Shown piece after piece: positions 7,563-16,370 of a DNA stretch of 40,950 nt. This DNA is from JANWHZ01 sp035758575 (lineage in GTDB: Bacteria; Patescibacteriota; Saccharimonadia; Saccharimonadales; UBA4665): the NCBI GenBank assembly GCA_035758575.1, contig DASTXH010000003.1, positions 1 through 40,950 of the forward strand, given 5' to 3'. Each line of letters begins with the position of its first letter. Within the stretch, counting starts at the first letter, position 1. The position numbers and the translations under genes are program-made. A model generated the notes under the pieces. It saw only the letters and a list, made by a program, of their open reading frames with translations. It searched no databases and was not told the origin of the DNA.

Positions 7563-8549
7563 CTATTGTTTGCGCTTGCGGGCGTGGTCGGTCTCATCTT
7601 CGATCTCGTGCTGCAAGATTTCTTCAAGAAGGTCTTCAATGGTCACGATGCCGACGATTTTGTGATTCCGCTCCACGGGCAACAAATGGGTTTTGCTATG
7701 GATAAACTTACGGAACAATGTATCCAGCGCGGTTTTACTGCCTACAACCTGCGTAGGATACAGCGGCAGCTCATCGACGCGGAAATGCTGGTCGTCGAAG
7801 TCAATGTCTACCAGATCTTTCATAAGTAGTATGCCTGCGGCCTCTGACCGAGTTTTATTGAATACAGGGATACGGCTGCGCCCTTGTAGCTTGATCTCGT
7901 CAATCTTCACAGCGTCAATCAGCGTATCCGGTCGAAGCCAGTACACTCTGCTCAGAGGCGTCATAATTTCGCTGACATGCTTTTCGCTTAGTGATAGCGC
8001 GCCCCGCATGATATCCAGCTCTTCATCATCCAGCTCGCTGTCTTCTCGTTCGGCGTGCTCGCCAATAATAAGCCCTAACTCACGGCGGCTTTGTAGCGGT
8101 GACCGCTCGGGCCCTAGTAGTTTGTCTAGCAGTAGCTGCAATGGCTTAGAGAGGGGGTAGGTGATGATAATCATAAGGTGTAATAGCGGTGCAAGGCGCG
8201 AGCAGAAGTCCAATGCGCGGCTGACGAACAGCGCCTGTGGAATGACTTCACCAAAGACGACGATGAGTAGTGTACTGATAATGCCGGCTATAAAGCCGTT
8301 CAGGTAATCACCCAGCACGAGCGAGGTTGCCGAAATGACCGCCACGTTTGATATCAGGATGCTGGATAAGCTCAGATGAGCTTTTTCGCGCAAAGGCAAC
8401 ACGGCTTTGGCGCGTGCATCGCCCAGCTTGGCTTTTCGGCGCAAGTCAGCCGGCTTCAGCGACATTAGGGCAATGTTGAGCCCCGAGCAAACTGCCGAGA
8501 GCGCGATCAACACAATAACCACGAGTGTGTTAAAAAGCCCGTGCAGCAT
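7563..8549 (-). CDS. CNNM/CBS-domain membrane protein (HlyC/CorC-like)
   Basis: The N-terminal 150 or so residues carry a DUF21/CNNM membrane domain with hydrophobic segments near 5-25, 60-80 and 85-110. Next comes a linker with an acidic run (EREDSELDDEELD), then a CBS pair (about 190-315) with the typical VSEIMTPLSRVYWL and IVGIVTIEDLLEEIL motifs. CNNM proteins are linked to magnesium or cobalt transport. At 328 residues it ends just after the CBS pair and lacks the C-terminal CorC_HlyC domain of longer homologues, so it is a minimal form. The start is preceded by a TACAAA-like box 7 nt upstream. It is a separate minus-strand unit upstream of rarA. Confidence 0.9.
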   Translation of the reverse strand: MLHGLFNTLVVIVLIALSAVCSGLNIALMSLKPADLRRKAKLGDARAKAVLPLREKAHLSLSSILISNVAVISATSLVLGDYLNGFIAGIISTLLIVVFGEVIPQALFVSRALDFCSRLAPLLHLMIIITYPLSKPLQLLLDKLLGPERSPLQSRRELGLIIGEHAEREDSELDDEELDIMRGALSLSEKHVSEIMTPLSRVYWLRPDTLIDAVKIDEIKLQGRSRIPVFNKTRSEAAGILLMKDLVDIDFDDQHFRVDELPLYPTQVVGSKTALDTLFRKFIHSKTHLLPVERNHKIVGIVTIEDLLEEILQHEIEDETDHARKRKQ

Positions 8550-8777
8550 TAGTTATTTTGTAGTTTACGCATTAATTATTAAAAACAATTGTGCTTTAGT
8601 ATATAGTACCCGATACATCTTGTAAAGCGCTGTTTTTTCTGCAATACCCTTAAACGATGCGGCAAGTGTATCACGCATTACGAGTAGGTGGCTGTAATAA
8701 AACCGTGTGTTATGTGACTGGAATCAACGGGATGCTGGCGACAAGTTGTTATCCTATATATGTATAGGAGGGTAAAA

Positions 8778-8987
8778 ATGGCAGACGATGATCAACCTAA
8801 GCAATGTAGGCGCAGCCGCACTGGAGGCGCCTCGGCTGGGCCGGTGTATTTTTTGGGCGGCATTGGGGCGGCAGTATACTTTTTCCATCAGGTCACCACA
8901 TTTTGGGGCGGAGTACTGGCAATTCTAAAAGCTTTCGTATGGCCGGCGCTGCTGGTCTACCAGGCCATGCACGCCTTGCATATGTGA
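8778..8987 (+). CDS. Small membrane protein, unknown
   Basis: The 69-residue protein has a charged N terminus (about 20 residues) followed by two hydrophobic segments, near 22-38 (PVYFLGGIGAAVYFFHQ) and 42-63 (FWGGVLAILKAFVWPALLVYQA). I chose the ATG at 8778 because a strong AGGAGGG lies 6-12 nt before it; the longer frame from 8760 would overlap that site. Function unknown. The aromatic, glycine-rich helical hairpin suggests an inner-membrane peptide that may pair with a partner protein. Confidence 0.72.
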   Translation: MADDDQPKQCRRSRTGGASAGPVYFLGGIGAAVYFFHQVTTFWGGVLAILKAFVWPALLVYQAMHALHM

Positions 8988-9028
8988 TCTGTCTGGCGAT
9001 ATTGTTATCGGTGTAATACACTGAGGGC

Positions 9029-9682
9029 ATGACAAACGCAGAATTGATGATTGTGCCGCCTAATGGCGAAACACCGGTGGGTTTAGCTATGACCCCGGCG
9101 GCGTTTACGCGGGCGCAAGTAGAGGCGGACGCTACGAAGATAGAAGCTGACGTGGATGCTATGGCATTTATTGCTCGGCAAGTAGGAGTGCTAGAGCCTG
9201 GGCAAAAGCTTCGGCCTCAGGTTATCGTTGCTTTTGATACTGGTGCGGGCCGGTCAACCAGAGGCAACTGGGACAATAGATTGCCGCAGTATATTGGTGA
9301 TGCCACTACTGGCCTATACCTGCCCGCGGCTCAGCTGGAAAATAAGCAACCTCTGACTGCCAATTGGATGCGTTTGGTTAACGTGGCGCACACTATTGGT
9401 GCGGCAGCATTAACTGAAATAGCAATCGCCGATTGGACTACAGAGGGCGCGCGATTTCATGCAGCGGCATATGCGGGCGGTCTTTTGGCTGGCCAGCGGC
9501 CACTGTCTCTTCCGCCCAGACCGGGCATTGGCCTGGGGTTAGTGCGGGCGGTAACTGGAGCTCCAGCCGCCGGGAGGCATGACCGTATCGTGGAGGCGTA
9601 TTACCGCAATCCAGGTACACTGCCCCAGCCGTTTATCATAACCTATGGAGATAATACATCCTCCCGGGAGCGTCAGGATTAG
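9029..9682 (+). CDS. Hypothetical protein upstream of queA
   Basis: The 217-residue soluble protein has no signal peptide or membrane segment and I do not recognise the family. The N-terminal half is acidic with alternating helix and strand character; the middle has VIVAFDTGAGRSTRGNWDNRLPQYIG and a histidine-containing segment NVAHTIGAAAL; the C terminus is proline- and arginine-rich. The stop is one base before the queA GTG, so translation is probably coupled to queA. A role with queuosine genes is therefore possible but is only positional inference. Confidence 0.7.
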   Translation: MTNAELMIVPPNGETPVGLAMTPAAFTRAQVEADATKIEADVDAMAFIARQVGVLEPGQKLRPQVIVAFDTGAGRSTRGNWDNRLPQYIGDATTGLYLPAAQLENKQPLTANWMRLVNVAHTIGAAALTEIAIADWTTEGARFHAAAYAGGLLAGQRPLSLPPRPGIGLGLVRAVTGAPAAGRHDRIVEAYYRNPGTLPQPFIITYGDNTSSRERQD

Positions 9683-9683
9683 C

Positions 9684-10715
9684 GTGCAGTTATCCGATTA
9701 TACGTACGAATTGCCGAATGGGTTGATCGCTGACGTACCGCCAAAGGTGCGCGGTACGTCGCGGCTGATGGTGGTGCACAAGCAGTCGGGACAATTAGAC
9801 GATAGGAAGTATAGGGACGCTACGGACTATCTGTCTTCGGGTGACGTATTGGTCCTGAACGATACGCGGGTCATCAAAGCGCGGCTGGAAGCGGTAAAGG
9901 CCAATGGCGCTGCGCGCGAGCTGATCGTGCTGGAGAAACATGGACACGATGCCGACTGGCACTTGCACCGGGTGATGCACCGTGGTCGCTTGAGCGACGG
10001 CGACAAACTGCGCGTGGGCGAGGCCGATATTACTGTCGTAAAGGTGTTGGGTGATGGTATTGCCGAGGTGAAAAGCAGCCGTGACCTATTAGAGCTGACC
10101 GAACAATACGGCGCCGTGCCGTTGCCGCCGTATATGCACCGCAACGCTACACCGCTGGACGTGGAGCGGTACCAGACCGTTTGGGCAAAAGAGAAGGGTT
10201 CGGTGGCTGCGCCGACCGCCAGCCTGAACATGACCGACGAAATCCTAGAGGCCTTGCGCGCCAAAGGCGTGCAGATTGTATATCTGACGCTGCACGTTGG
10301 CCTGGGCACCTTTATGCCGATCCGTACAGATAAAATAGAAGAGCATCATATGCATCAGGAATACTTCGAGATTCCCGCCAGTACCATCGCTGCCATACAG
10401 GCGGCCAAAGCGGCCGGTAAGCGGGTAGTTGCCCTTGGTACTACCGTTACGCGCACGCTGGAATACGCCCACCAGGCGGTCTTGCACGAGGCGCCGCGCG
10501 ATCTATCTGGCGAAGCGGATATTTTTATCTATCCCGGCTATACCTTTCAGGCTATCGATGGCCTGCTTACCAACTATCATGCCCCAAAAAGCACCGTGCT
10601 GATGCTAACCGCCGCGTTTGCCGGCTGGGACACACTGAAAAAGGCGTACGAACATGCGGTGGCCGAGCAGTATCACTTCTTGAGCTACGGTGATTCCATG
10701 CTTATACTTGCCTGA
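9684..10715 (+). CDS. queA: tRNA ribosyltransferase-isomerase QueA
   Basis: QueA transfers and isomerises the ribosyl moiety of SAM onto preQ1-modified tRNA, giving epoxyqueuosine. The family N terminus (LSDYTYELPNGLIADVP), VLNDTRVIKARL, TLHVGLGTFMPIRTD and YPGYTFQAIDGLLTNYHAPKSTVLMLTAAFAG are all present. I prefer GTG 9684: homologues begin at this point, AGGA lies about 6 nt upstream, and the earlier ATG at 9645 adds 13 residues without family match inside the upstream gene. Length 343 is normal. It is followed 7 nt later by tgt, so a preQ1-salvage operon is likely. Confidence 0.95.
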   Translation: MQLSDYTYELPNGLIADVPPKVRGTSRLMVVHKQSGQLDDRKYRDATDYLSSGDVLVLNDTRVIKARLEAVKANGAARELIVLEKHGHDADWHLHRVMHRGRLSDGDKLRVGEADITVVKVLGDGIAEVKSSRDLLELTEQYGAVPLPPYMHRNATPLDVERYQTVWAKEKGSVAAPTASLNMTDEILEALRAKGVQIVYLTLHVGLGTFMPIRTDKIEEHHMHQEYFEIPASTIAAIQAAKAAGKRVVALGTTVTRTLEYAHQAVLHEAPRDLSGEADIFIYPGYTFQAIDGLLTNYHAPKSTVLMLTAAFAGWDTLKKAYEHAVAEQYHFLSYGDSMLILA

Positions 10716-10722
10716 GAGAAAT

Positions 10723-11973
10723 ATGACAAAACTACATTTTACTATTTCGCACAAATTACCTGGGACATTGGCACGCGCTGGCGTTATACAAACGCCGCAC
10801 GGCGCTATCCAGACGCCGGCGTTTATCGTGGGCGGCACCAAGGCTACCGTAAAGGCCCTGACGCCGCAGCACGTGTATGACCTTGGCGGCCAGGCGGTGC
10901 TGGCAAATACGTACCATCTGATGCTGCAGCCTGGCGCAGAGATCGTTCAGAGGGCGGGTGGCCTGGGTGTATTTATGCACTGGGACAGGCCGACGTTTAC
11001 CGATAGTGGTGGCTTCCAGGTGTTCTCATTGGGCATGGCGTACAAGAAGGGAATTGATGCCACCAGCCATAGCCAAAAGGGTGAAAGCGCACAGGCCGTG
11101 CATAGCCACGGGCAACTGGCTAAGGTAACTGACGAGGGTGCGACGTTCCGTTCGCATTTGGACGGCAGCACGCACACCATGACGCCAGAAAGTTCCATGG
11201 AACTCCAGCATGCTATAGGTGCAGATATCCATATGGCTTTCGATGAGCTTACCAGCCCACTGGCCGGGCGCGAATACATCAAGAAAGCCATGGATCGTAC
11301 TCATGTATGGGCCGAGCGCTGCCTTGCCCGTCACGCTGCCCTGAATGCCGAGCACCAGGAGCACGGCGAACCGTTGCAGGCGCTGTACGGCGTAGTGCAG
11401 GGCGCACGCGAGGAAGACTATCGCCGCGAAAGTGCTGCTTTTTTGGGTGAGCGCGGTTTTGACGGCTATGGCATCGGCGGTGTGTTCGAGCCGGAAGAAA
11501 TACCAGAAGTAGTGCGCTGGGTAACGGAAACGCTACCCGAAGATAGGCCCCGGCACCTGCTGGGTATGGGCGCGCAGCCTGCTGATTTATTCTTGGGCGT
11601 AGAATACGGCATAGATACATTCGACTGTGTGGCACCAACGCGCCAGGCCCGCAACGGTGCATTGTATACGTACGACGGCCGCATCAACATCCGAAATCAG
11701 AAGTTTTCACAAGATTTCACGCCTATCAGCAGTGAATGTGGCTGCTATGTCTGCCAAAACTTTACCAAGGCCTATCTGAATCACTTGTTCAAGGCCGATG
11801 AAATGTTGGGTGCCACGCTGGCAAGCATCCATAACGAATGGTTTGTAGTACATATAGTAGACACTATTCGGGAGTCACTGAGGAACGGTACTTTTTTTGC
11901 ATACAAGGAGCAGTTCTTAGCACGCTACTATGGTGCTGATCGTGCGGCTGCGTTTCTGAAACTGCGTGTTTAG
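10723..11973 (+). CDS. tgt: tRNA-guanine transglycosylase Tgt
   Basis: Tgt exchanges guanine 34 of GUN-anticodon tRNAs for preQ1. The TFTDSGGFQVFSLG active-site segment holds an aspartate near residue 94, FDCVAPTRQARNG supplies the second aspartate, and zinc ligands Cys339, Cys341, Cys344 and His370 match the CxCxxC...H pattern. The start is ATG 10723, preceded by GAGAGAA; the in-frame ATG at 10690 lies inside queA. At 416 residues it is longer than usual because of a roughly 28-residue Ser/His-rich insertion (104-132) between the SLG and the TDEG segment. No queC, queD or queE genes are in the window, so preQ1 is probably salvaged. Confidence 0.95.
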   Translation: MTKLHFTISHKLPGTLARAGVIQTPHGAIQTPAFIVGGTKATVKALTPQHVYDLGGQAVLANTYHLMLQPGAEIVQRAGGLGVFMHWDRPTFTDSGGFQVFSLGMAYKKGIDATSHSQKGESAQAVHSHGQLAKVTDEGATFRSHLDGSTHTMTPESSMELQHAIGADIHMAFDELTSPLAGREYIKKAMDRTHVWAERCLARHAALNAEHQEHGEPLQALYGVVQGAREEDYRRESAAFLGERGFDGYGIGGVFEPEEIPEVVRWVTETLPEDRPRHLLGMGAQPADLFLGVEYGIDTFDCVAPTRQARNGALYTYDGRINIRNQKFSQDFTPISSECGCYVCQNFTKAYLNHLFKADEMLGATLASIHNEWFVVHIVDTIRESLRNGTFFAYKEQFLARYYGADRAAAFLKLRV

Positions 11974-11994
11974 TTGTTTTATTGCAGTTGGCGG

Positions 11995-12270
11995 TTAGAC
12001 TTCGAGCGGAATGCCCGTCTTTTCTGACACTTTGCGCGCCCATGCTAGTAGCCGTTCAAGCTGGCTATCGCGTGCGGCCAGCTCGGTCTCGTATCTGTCG
12101 ATACGAGCGACAAAACCGTCTATGGTGTTTATGAGCCGGTTATGCGACGTCTTGAGGTCGGCAATGTCGCGCTCTACACGCGAAAAACGGTCATCAACCT
12201 GCTGTATGAAGGTATGCAGGATGCCGATTACTTCATCGATGTCTTTTCTAGTTGCAGCCGTTTCTGTCAT
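11995..12270 (-). CDS. Small coiled-coil protein
   Basis: The 91-residue protein is almost entirely heptad-patterned helix (IDEVIGILHTFIQQVDDRF through ETELAARDSQLERLLAWAR), predicting a coiled coil and oligomer formation. There is no membrane segment or known catalytic motif. Such proteins are frequent in small-genome bacteria and I assign no function. A TACAAT box (minus strand 12282-12277) ends 6 nt before the ATG, so the mRNA is probably leaderless. It lies between converging tgt and the divergent DUF475 gene. Confidence 0.75.
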   Translation of the reverse strand: MTETAATRKDIDEVIGILHTFIQQVDDRFSRVERDIADLKTSHNRLINTIDGFVARIDRYETELAARDSQLERLLAWARKVSEKTGIPLEV

Positions 12271-12335
12271 GTCTCCATTGTATCATTTCAGGGTGACGAC
12301 GGCAGCGACCATAGTGTGCTACGATAAAGGCTGCT

Positions 12336-13352
12336 ATGAAACATCTCTTACGTAGTTTTGGGTTTTCTTTGACTCTTACTGTGGTGGCATTTGCGTTCGT
12401 ACTGTTTCGCATGGGTGCGGCAGCGTTACTCGTCATGGCTATTTTGGCGGCGATTGAATTAGCCTTTAGTTTCGATAACGCTGTTATCAATGCCCAAGTG
12501 CTGAGCAGGCTCAGCCCGTTTTGGCAGAAACTATTCTTAAGCCTTGGTATTATCATTGCTATTTTTGGCGTGCGTATTGTCTTGCCGTTGGCTATCGTCA
12601 GCCTGACGGCACATTTGGGCATCGGCACGGTGGCCGATTTGGCGCTGCATCATCCGCATGCCTATGCTGATAAATTGGAGTTGGCACATCCCAGTATTAC
12701 TGCCTTTGGCGGCGCATTTTTGTTGATGCTGGTGCTGCATTTTTTGATGGCCGAACGCGAGGTTTATTGGCTGCGGTTCATCGAACGGCCGTTTCGTCGG
12801 CTCGCTCAGTGGTGGGTGCCGCTTGTCTGCACGCTTGCCGTGGTACTGGGACTAACGCTGCTCCCCGAAAATATGCACAAAGGCGCTACCTTCAGCGCCG
12901 GGCTGGTGGGCATGGTGGTGTATGCGGCGCTGAACGGTCTGATGGAGCTGATGGGTAAACGGTTCGGGGGAGATACAAAAAGCGTTAAGCAAGTAGGCTG
13001 GGCAGCCTTTGCCACCTTCGCATACCTGGAACTACTCGATGCCAGCCTGTCGTTCGATGGTGTCATCGGCGCATTTGCCATCACTAGTGACGTAATGCTG
13101 ATAGCCCTAGGACTGGGCGTAGGTGCGCTGTGGGTCCGGTCGCTAACGGTATATATGGTACGGCGCCGTACGCTTGATGCCTACAAGTATCTGGAGCACG
13201 GCGCTCACTATGCCATCGGTATACTTGCGGTGACTATGCTGTTTGCGCCTATCGTGGCTACGCCCGATTTCGTGAGCGGTGTGCTATGCCTTGGCATCAT
13301 TGCGGCAGCACTGGTGACATCCCGTCAGGCTGCCGAACACGAGAAAATCTAG
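12336..13352 (+). CDS. DUF475 family membrane protein (TerC-related)
   Basis: The 338-residue protein has about nine membrane helices and the DUF475 hallmark IELAFSFDNAVINAQVLS near residues 41-60, plus a second acidic motif LELLDASLSFDGVIGAFA near 229-246. The two FDNAV/FDGV-type motifs are shared with TerC family proteins, which are associated with metal or tellurite handling. Acidic residues inside helices are consistent with cation binding; transport is inference. A TACGAT box is 10 nt before the ATG. Its TAG stop overlaps the stop of the converging gene in the shared four bases CTAG. Confidence 0.85.
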   Translation: MKHLLRSFGFSLTLTVVAFAFVLFRMGAAALLVMAILAAIELAFSFDNAVINAQVLSRLSPFWQKLFLSLGIIIAIFGVRIVLPLAIVSLTAHLGIGTVADLALHHPHAYADKLELAHPSITAFGGAFLLMLVLHFLMAEREVYWLRFIERPFRRLAQWWVPLVCTLAVVLGLTLLPENMHKGATFSAGLVGMVVYAALNGLMELMGKRFGGDTKSVKQVGWAAFATFAYLELLDASLSFDGVIGAFAITSDVMLIALGLGVGALWVRSLTVYMVRRRTLDAYKYLEHGAHYAIGILAVTMLFAPIVATPDFVSGVLCLGIIAAALVTSRQAAEHEKI

Positions 13353-14014
13353 CCCAATATATTCACGGCACGGGCCGCAACCAAGGCAATGGCAACCAAA
13401 GAAACGGTGGCCTGCAGCAGCATCAGAATTTTTGCGCGGCGGCTCAGTGGCATGGTGTCGGTAGGGCTAAATGCCATGGCATTCGTAGCGGATACGTACA
13501 GATAATCTACGAAAGTTGGCTTCCATTCAGGGTGTTTATATGTTTCGTTCTGATGCTGCGGAAACAGGAAATCTTGCTCATACTTGGCAATACGCGCCCG
13601 TTCGCCAGGCCCGCCGCCGTCCATCTCCCAATACCATAGGCCGAAGATGATGATATTGGTCAGATAAATGTTCAGTGCCACAATGATAAGCTCTTTGCCG
13701 CTGGTGCCGGCATGCGTGCCTTTCAGCAGCTGTGAGGCGACCATTATCAGTGAGTAGGCATTGGTAGCGCTGGTTATAGCGATAAGCAGGATGGCGTTGA
13801 CGCGGCGTGTGAGTGAGCGAAAGATACGTTCCTTTGGTGTTGTCAGACCAAGCGCCAGTACCAATAAGATTTCAATAGTAGGAATAATAAAGCGCGAGCC
13901 CGGCGAGAAATGATCGGGCAGGGCTACCTGTAGTGCGATGGCTGCTATCATGGCTACTTGCGCATGCCAAACGGGGTCGACAGCGTGATGTTTGTTGGCA
14001 AATAGTTTCGGCAT
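13349..14014 (-). CDS. DUF1345-like integral membrane protein
   Basis: The 221-residue protein has hydrophobic segments near 20-34, 44-60, 72-95, 108-127 and 192-218. The C-terminal half reads DYLYVSATNAMAFSPTDTMPL, then RRAKILMLLQATVSLVAIALV, a pattern I associate with DUF1345-like proteins. The pore-like segment between two helices (FSPTDTMPL) also resembles ion-channel filter regions, but this is only a visual impression. A TATAAT box lies 11 nt before the ATG. The stop overlaps the converging DUF475 gene by four bases. Role unknown. Confidence 0.7.
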   Translation of the reverse strand: MPKLFANKHHAVDPVWHAQVAMIAAIALQVALPDHFSPGSRFIIPTIEILLVLALGLTTPKERIFRSLTRRVNAILLIAITSATNAYSLIMVASQLLKGTHAGTSGKELIIVALNIYLTNIIIFGLWYWEMDGGGPGERARIAKYEQDFLFPQHQNETYKHPEWKPTFVDYLYVSATNAMAFSPTDTMPLSRRAKILMLLQATVSLVAIALVAARAVNILG

Positions 14015-14078
14015 TGCTACCTCGCATTATAGCAAGCTGGCCGCGCCTTGCAATTGCCCGGTCAGGGGAATAAGCTGA

Positions 14079-14134
14079 AAGCAGGAAGCTTGCGCTTCCT
14101 AATTGGTCCGGGTTCGTCCCGGGCCACTATATTT
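14079..14134. other. Two tandem hairpins in a divergent intergenic region
   Basis: Hairpin one pairs AGGAAGC with GCTTCCT around TTGC. Hairpin two pairs GGTCCGGG with CCCGGGCC around TTCGT. They sit back to back between divergent genes, where no transcription end is needed. A T-rich patch (TATATTTTG) follows on the plus strand. They could be part of a 5' leader of the L,D-transpeptidase gene, a small RNA, or protein-binding sites. Confidence 0.5.
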
Positions 14135-14169
14135 TGTGAAATCAACGAAGAACAGGTAGTATAAGCAGT

Positions 14170-14832
14170 ATGAAGCAGTACCAGTACATCGCTGCGCGCC
14201 AGGCCGCCCGGCCTATGAAGCGACGAATGTTTATCCGTACATTGCCGCTGATTGTAATTGCAGCGGTATGTGCTGGTATCGCACTTGGATTCTACTTCCA
14301 TACGCGAGGTACAGCCTCTACTAATGCTGCTTCAACGACGACGACAAGCAAATCAAGCAGGCCGCAGGTTTCCTCTGTTGCGCCACAGACGAAGGCGAAA
14401 CCTAGTGTATGCGCGGGCGCTACCGAGCCACAGACTATATATGTGAGTGTGGGTGAGCGCCATATGTGGGCATGCAACGGGACATCCCAAGTCTATGATT
14501 CGCCGGTAGTGACGGGCATGGAAAACCTAGCAGCCGACCTGACGCCGCGCGGCACCTACCATATTTACGGCAAGCAAACCGGTTTATACCTGGATGGTTC
14601 GGATAGTACCGGCAGCTGGCACGACTACGTGTATTATTGGATGCCATTTTTGTCGAACCAATATGGTGTATATGGCTTTCATGACGCCACCTGGCGTAAG
14701 CCGACTGACTTCGGCAACATCAGCCCGTACTCCAATGACGCATCGCATGGCTGCGTAGAGCTGCCCCTGGCAACCGCCAAGTGGGTTTATAACTGGGCGC
14801 CCATCGGTACTACGGTGGTTGTCACGAATTAG
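14170..14832 (+). CDS. L,D-transpeptidase (YkuD family), membrane-anchored
   Basis: The protein crosslinks peptidoglycan 3-3 or attaches other molecules to it, outside the cytoplasmic membrane. A basic N terminus is followed by one signal-anchor helix (about residues 20-38), a Ser/Thr-rich linker (about 44-65) and a YkuD domain from about 83. The catalytic HGC is at His193-Gly194-Cys195 in the SHGCVELP motif, with GFHDATWRKPTDFG upstream contributing the conserved histidine. Length 220 is typical for a single-domain enzyme. A TATAAG box just before the ATG suggests a very short leader. It is divergent from the DUF1345-like gene. Confidence 0.93.
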   Translation: MKQYQYIAARQAARPMKRRMFIRTLPLIVIAAVCAGIALGFYFHTRGTASTNAASTTTTSKSSRPQVSSVAPQTKAKPSVCAGATEPQTIYVSVGERHMWACNGTSQVYDSPVVTGMENLAADLTPRGTYHIYGKQTGLYLDGSDSTGSWHDYVYYWMPFLSNQYGVYGFHDATWRKPTDFGNISPYSNDASHGCVELPLATAKWVYNWAPIGTTVVVTN

Positions 14833-14834
14833 CC

Positions 14835-16331
14835 TTACGGGTGTGGCGATGCTAGCTGTGAAATTTTCTTAAGAAAGTCGCCGAATTTCTTCGCGGCTGT
14901 CTTTACTACCGAGTTTTTGGCATCAGTCTGGTCGTTCAGGCCATCGCCAGTAATTGGCGTTTGTTCAAGTGCTGTCATGTTCTCAGCAAGGCCGGCGGCA
15001 TCGGTCAGCCACTCATAAGAGCGCTCAAGCGAAGAGCCGCTGCCTGTATTAGGGAGCTGATTTGGCTGCTCGGCTTGGTCGAAGAGCTCCATTGCTTGGG
15101 CTGTGTACGCCACAAAGCCTTCAGTGCTCGATATCGCACGATAATTTTGTATGGTGGCAAGGTTTTGCGGCATATCCTCAGAAGCACGCATCCAGCCCAG
15201 CACCTCATTATTGAACTTGGAAGGATCCTTTGCCTGCAGGCCTGGTTCTGCTTGGTTCAACTGCTGCGCCTCATATGTCCACAATTCAGTGCCTTGAACA
15301 TATGCGACGAGGTTTATATGAGGGGAGTTCGGCTGCTCGCTGCCACCGCCTACTGGCTGGTTGCCGCCGACCTTACCGCGATTATCGTGAATCGGTGGGT
15401 GGTTCGCTTGTCCCTGTGGTTCATGGTGCTGAAGCAATTCCATTGCACTACCAAGAAGAAGCGTGCCGGCTGCAACCAGACCGAGCCATTTCCACTTGTC
15501 TCGCTCCGCCTGCCGTTCGTCCTCAAGGTCCTGGCGAAGTGCTTGGCTTTCGGCTGCAGTCGGCGGGTTGGCGGCTATTATATTATTTACAGCTTCTCGG
15601 TCTGCTAGGATTACGGTCTGATCAACACGCTCGCGGTCGATACGATACCTCTGCTCGCCCTGGGCGCCATTTTCTAATGCTACACGGTGGTAGATGCGAC
15701 CTTTCCGATGCAGAATGGCGGTGCCTGCTGGAACCTGTTCTATACGGTAGCCCTCTTGAGCGGTCTCGTCGGGAACGACGATGTCTTCTTGGTGGCCGGT
15801 AATCCTTAGCTTCACGCGCAGATGACGCGTATCAATATTTTGATCGTCGACGGGGATATCAAGCGTAAGGCGATTGTGTGTTGCGGCCGCTCGCCGGCTG
15901 CCTCGTGTACTAACTTGCTCAATCTGTTCCGTCGTCGCAGGACGAAGCCGGTATGTTTTGTCGCCGTTAGAGCGCACGGTTTCGGTGACGAGGGCTTCAC
16001 GGTTGCGATCTCTTTTGCGCTGTTCGTTTGCCTCGCGCTCCTTTCGGCGCTGCTCGGCACGCACGCGCTGAGCTTCTTTGAACTCGTCTGTCTCGTGGCT
16101 TTGCACGGCTTCTACGTAGGAAGTCGCCGCTTGTGTGGCTATTTTGCTTGCTTCAGTCAGAATTTTGTTTGGAGGTGAGATTTCACGAGTTCGTCCCTCG
16201 GCTAGGTCTTGCTGGCTATATACCGCGACGTTTTCCGTCGCTTCCCGCGTATCAAAATTTATAGCGGCGACGACGCCTGCTTCCTGTGGGATCACTGCGT
16301 AACCTGCTGGCTGATGAAGTTGTTCTTGCAT
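14835..16331 (-). CDS. Large membrane-anchored protein of unknown family
   Basis: This 498-residue protein matches nothing I recognise. Residues 1-60 are mixed; 80-115 form a highly charged Arg/Glu helix; 120-250 alternate strands and loops, including LRVKLRITGHQEDIVVPDE and GTAILHRKGRIYHRVALEN, suggestive of a beta domain. About 265-285 is a charged helix, then one membrane segment (WLGLVAAGTLLLGSAMELL, about 288-306). After it comes a Gly/Asn/Pro-rich linker and a 150-residue helical C-terminal domain. With a long charged cytoplasmic-type half and a linker after the helix, it probably spans the membrane once. A TAAAAT box lies 8 nt before the ATG. It ends 2 nt from the converging L,D-transpeptidase. 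Confidence 0.75.
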   Translation of the reverse strand: MQEQLHQPAGYAVIPQEAGVVAAINFDTREATENVAVYSQQDLAEGRTREISPPNKILTEASKIATQAATSYVEAVQSHETDEFKEAQRVRAEQRRKEREANEQRKRDRNREALVTETVRSNGDKTYRLRPATTEQIEQVSTRGSRRAAATHNRLTLDIPVDDQNIDTRHLRVKLRITGHQEDIVVPDETAQEGYRIEQVPAGTAILHRKGRIYHRVALENGAQGEQRYRIDRERVDQTVILADREAVNNIIAANPPTAAESQALRQDLEDERQAERDKWKWLGLVAAGTLLLGSAMELLQHHEPQGQANHPPIHDNRGKVGGNQPVGGGSEQPNSPHINLVAYVQGTELWTYEAQQLNQAEPGLQAKDPSKFNNEVLGWMRASEDMPQNLATIQNYRAISSTEGFVAYTAQAMELFDQAEQPNQLPNTGSGSSLERSYEWLTDAAGLAENMTALEQTPITGDGLNDQTDAKNSVVKTAAKKFGDFLKKISQLASPHP

Positions 16332-16370
16332 ATGTAACTATTTTAATAACACATTATTGAAAATAGTACA

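Noticed and set aside
14100..14130. tRNA T-arm-like sequence GGGTTCGTCCC
   Set aside because: The loop is 5 nt instead of 7 and no acceptor, D or anticodon stems are present, so it is only a hairpin.
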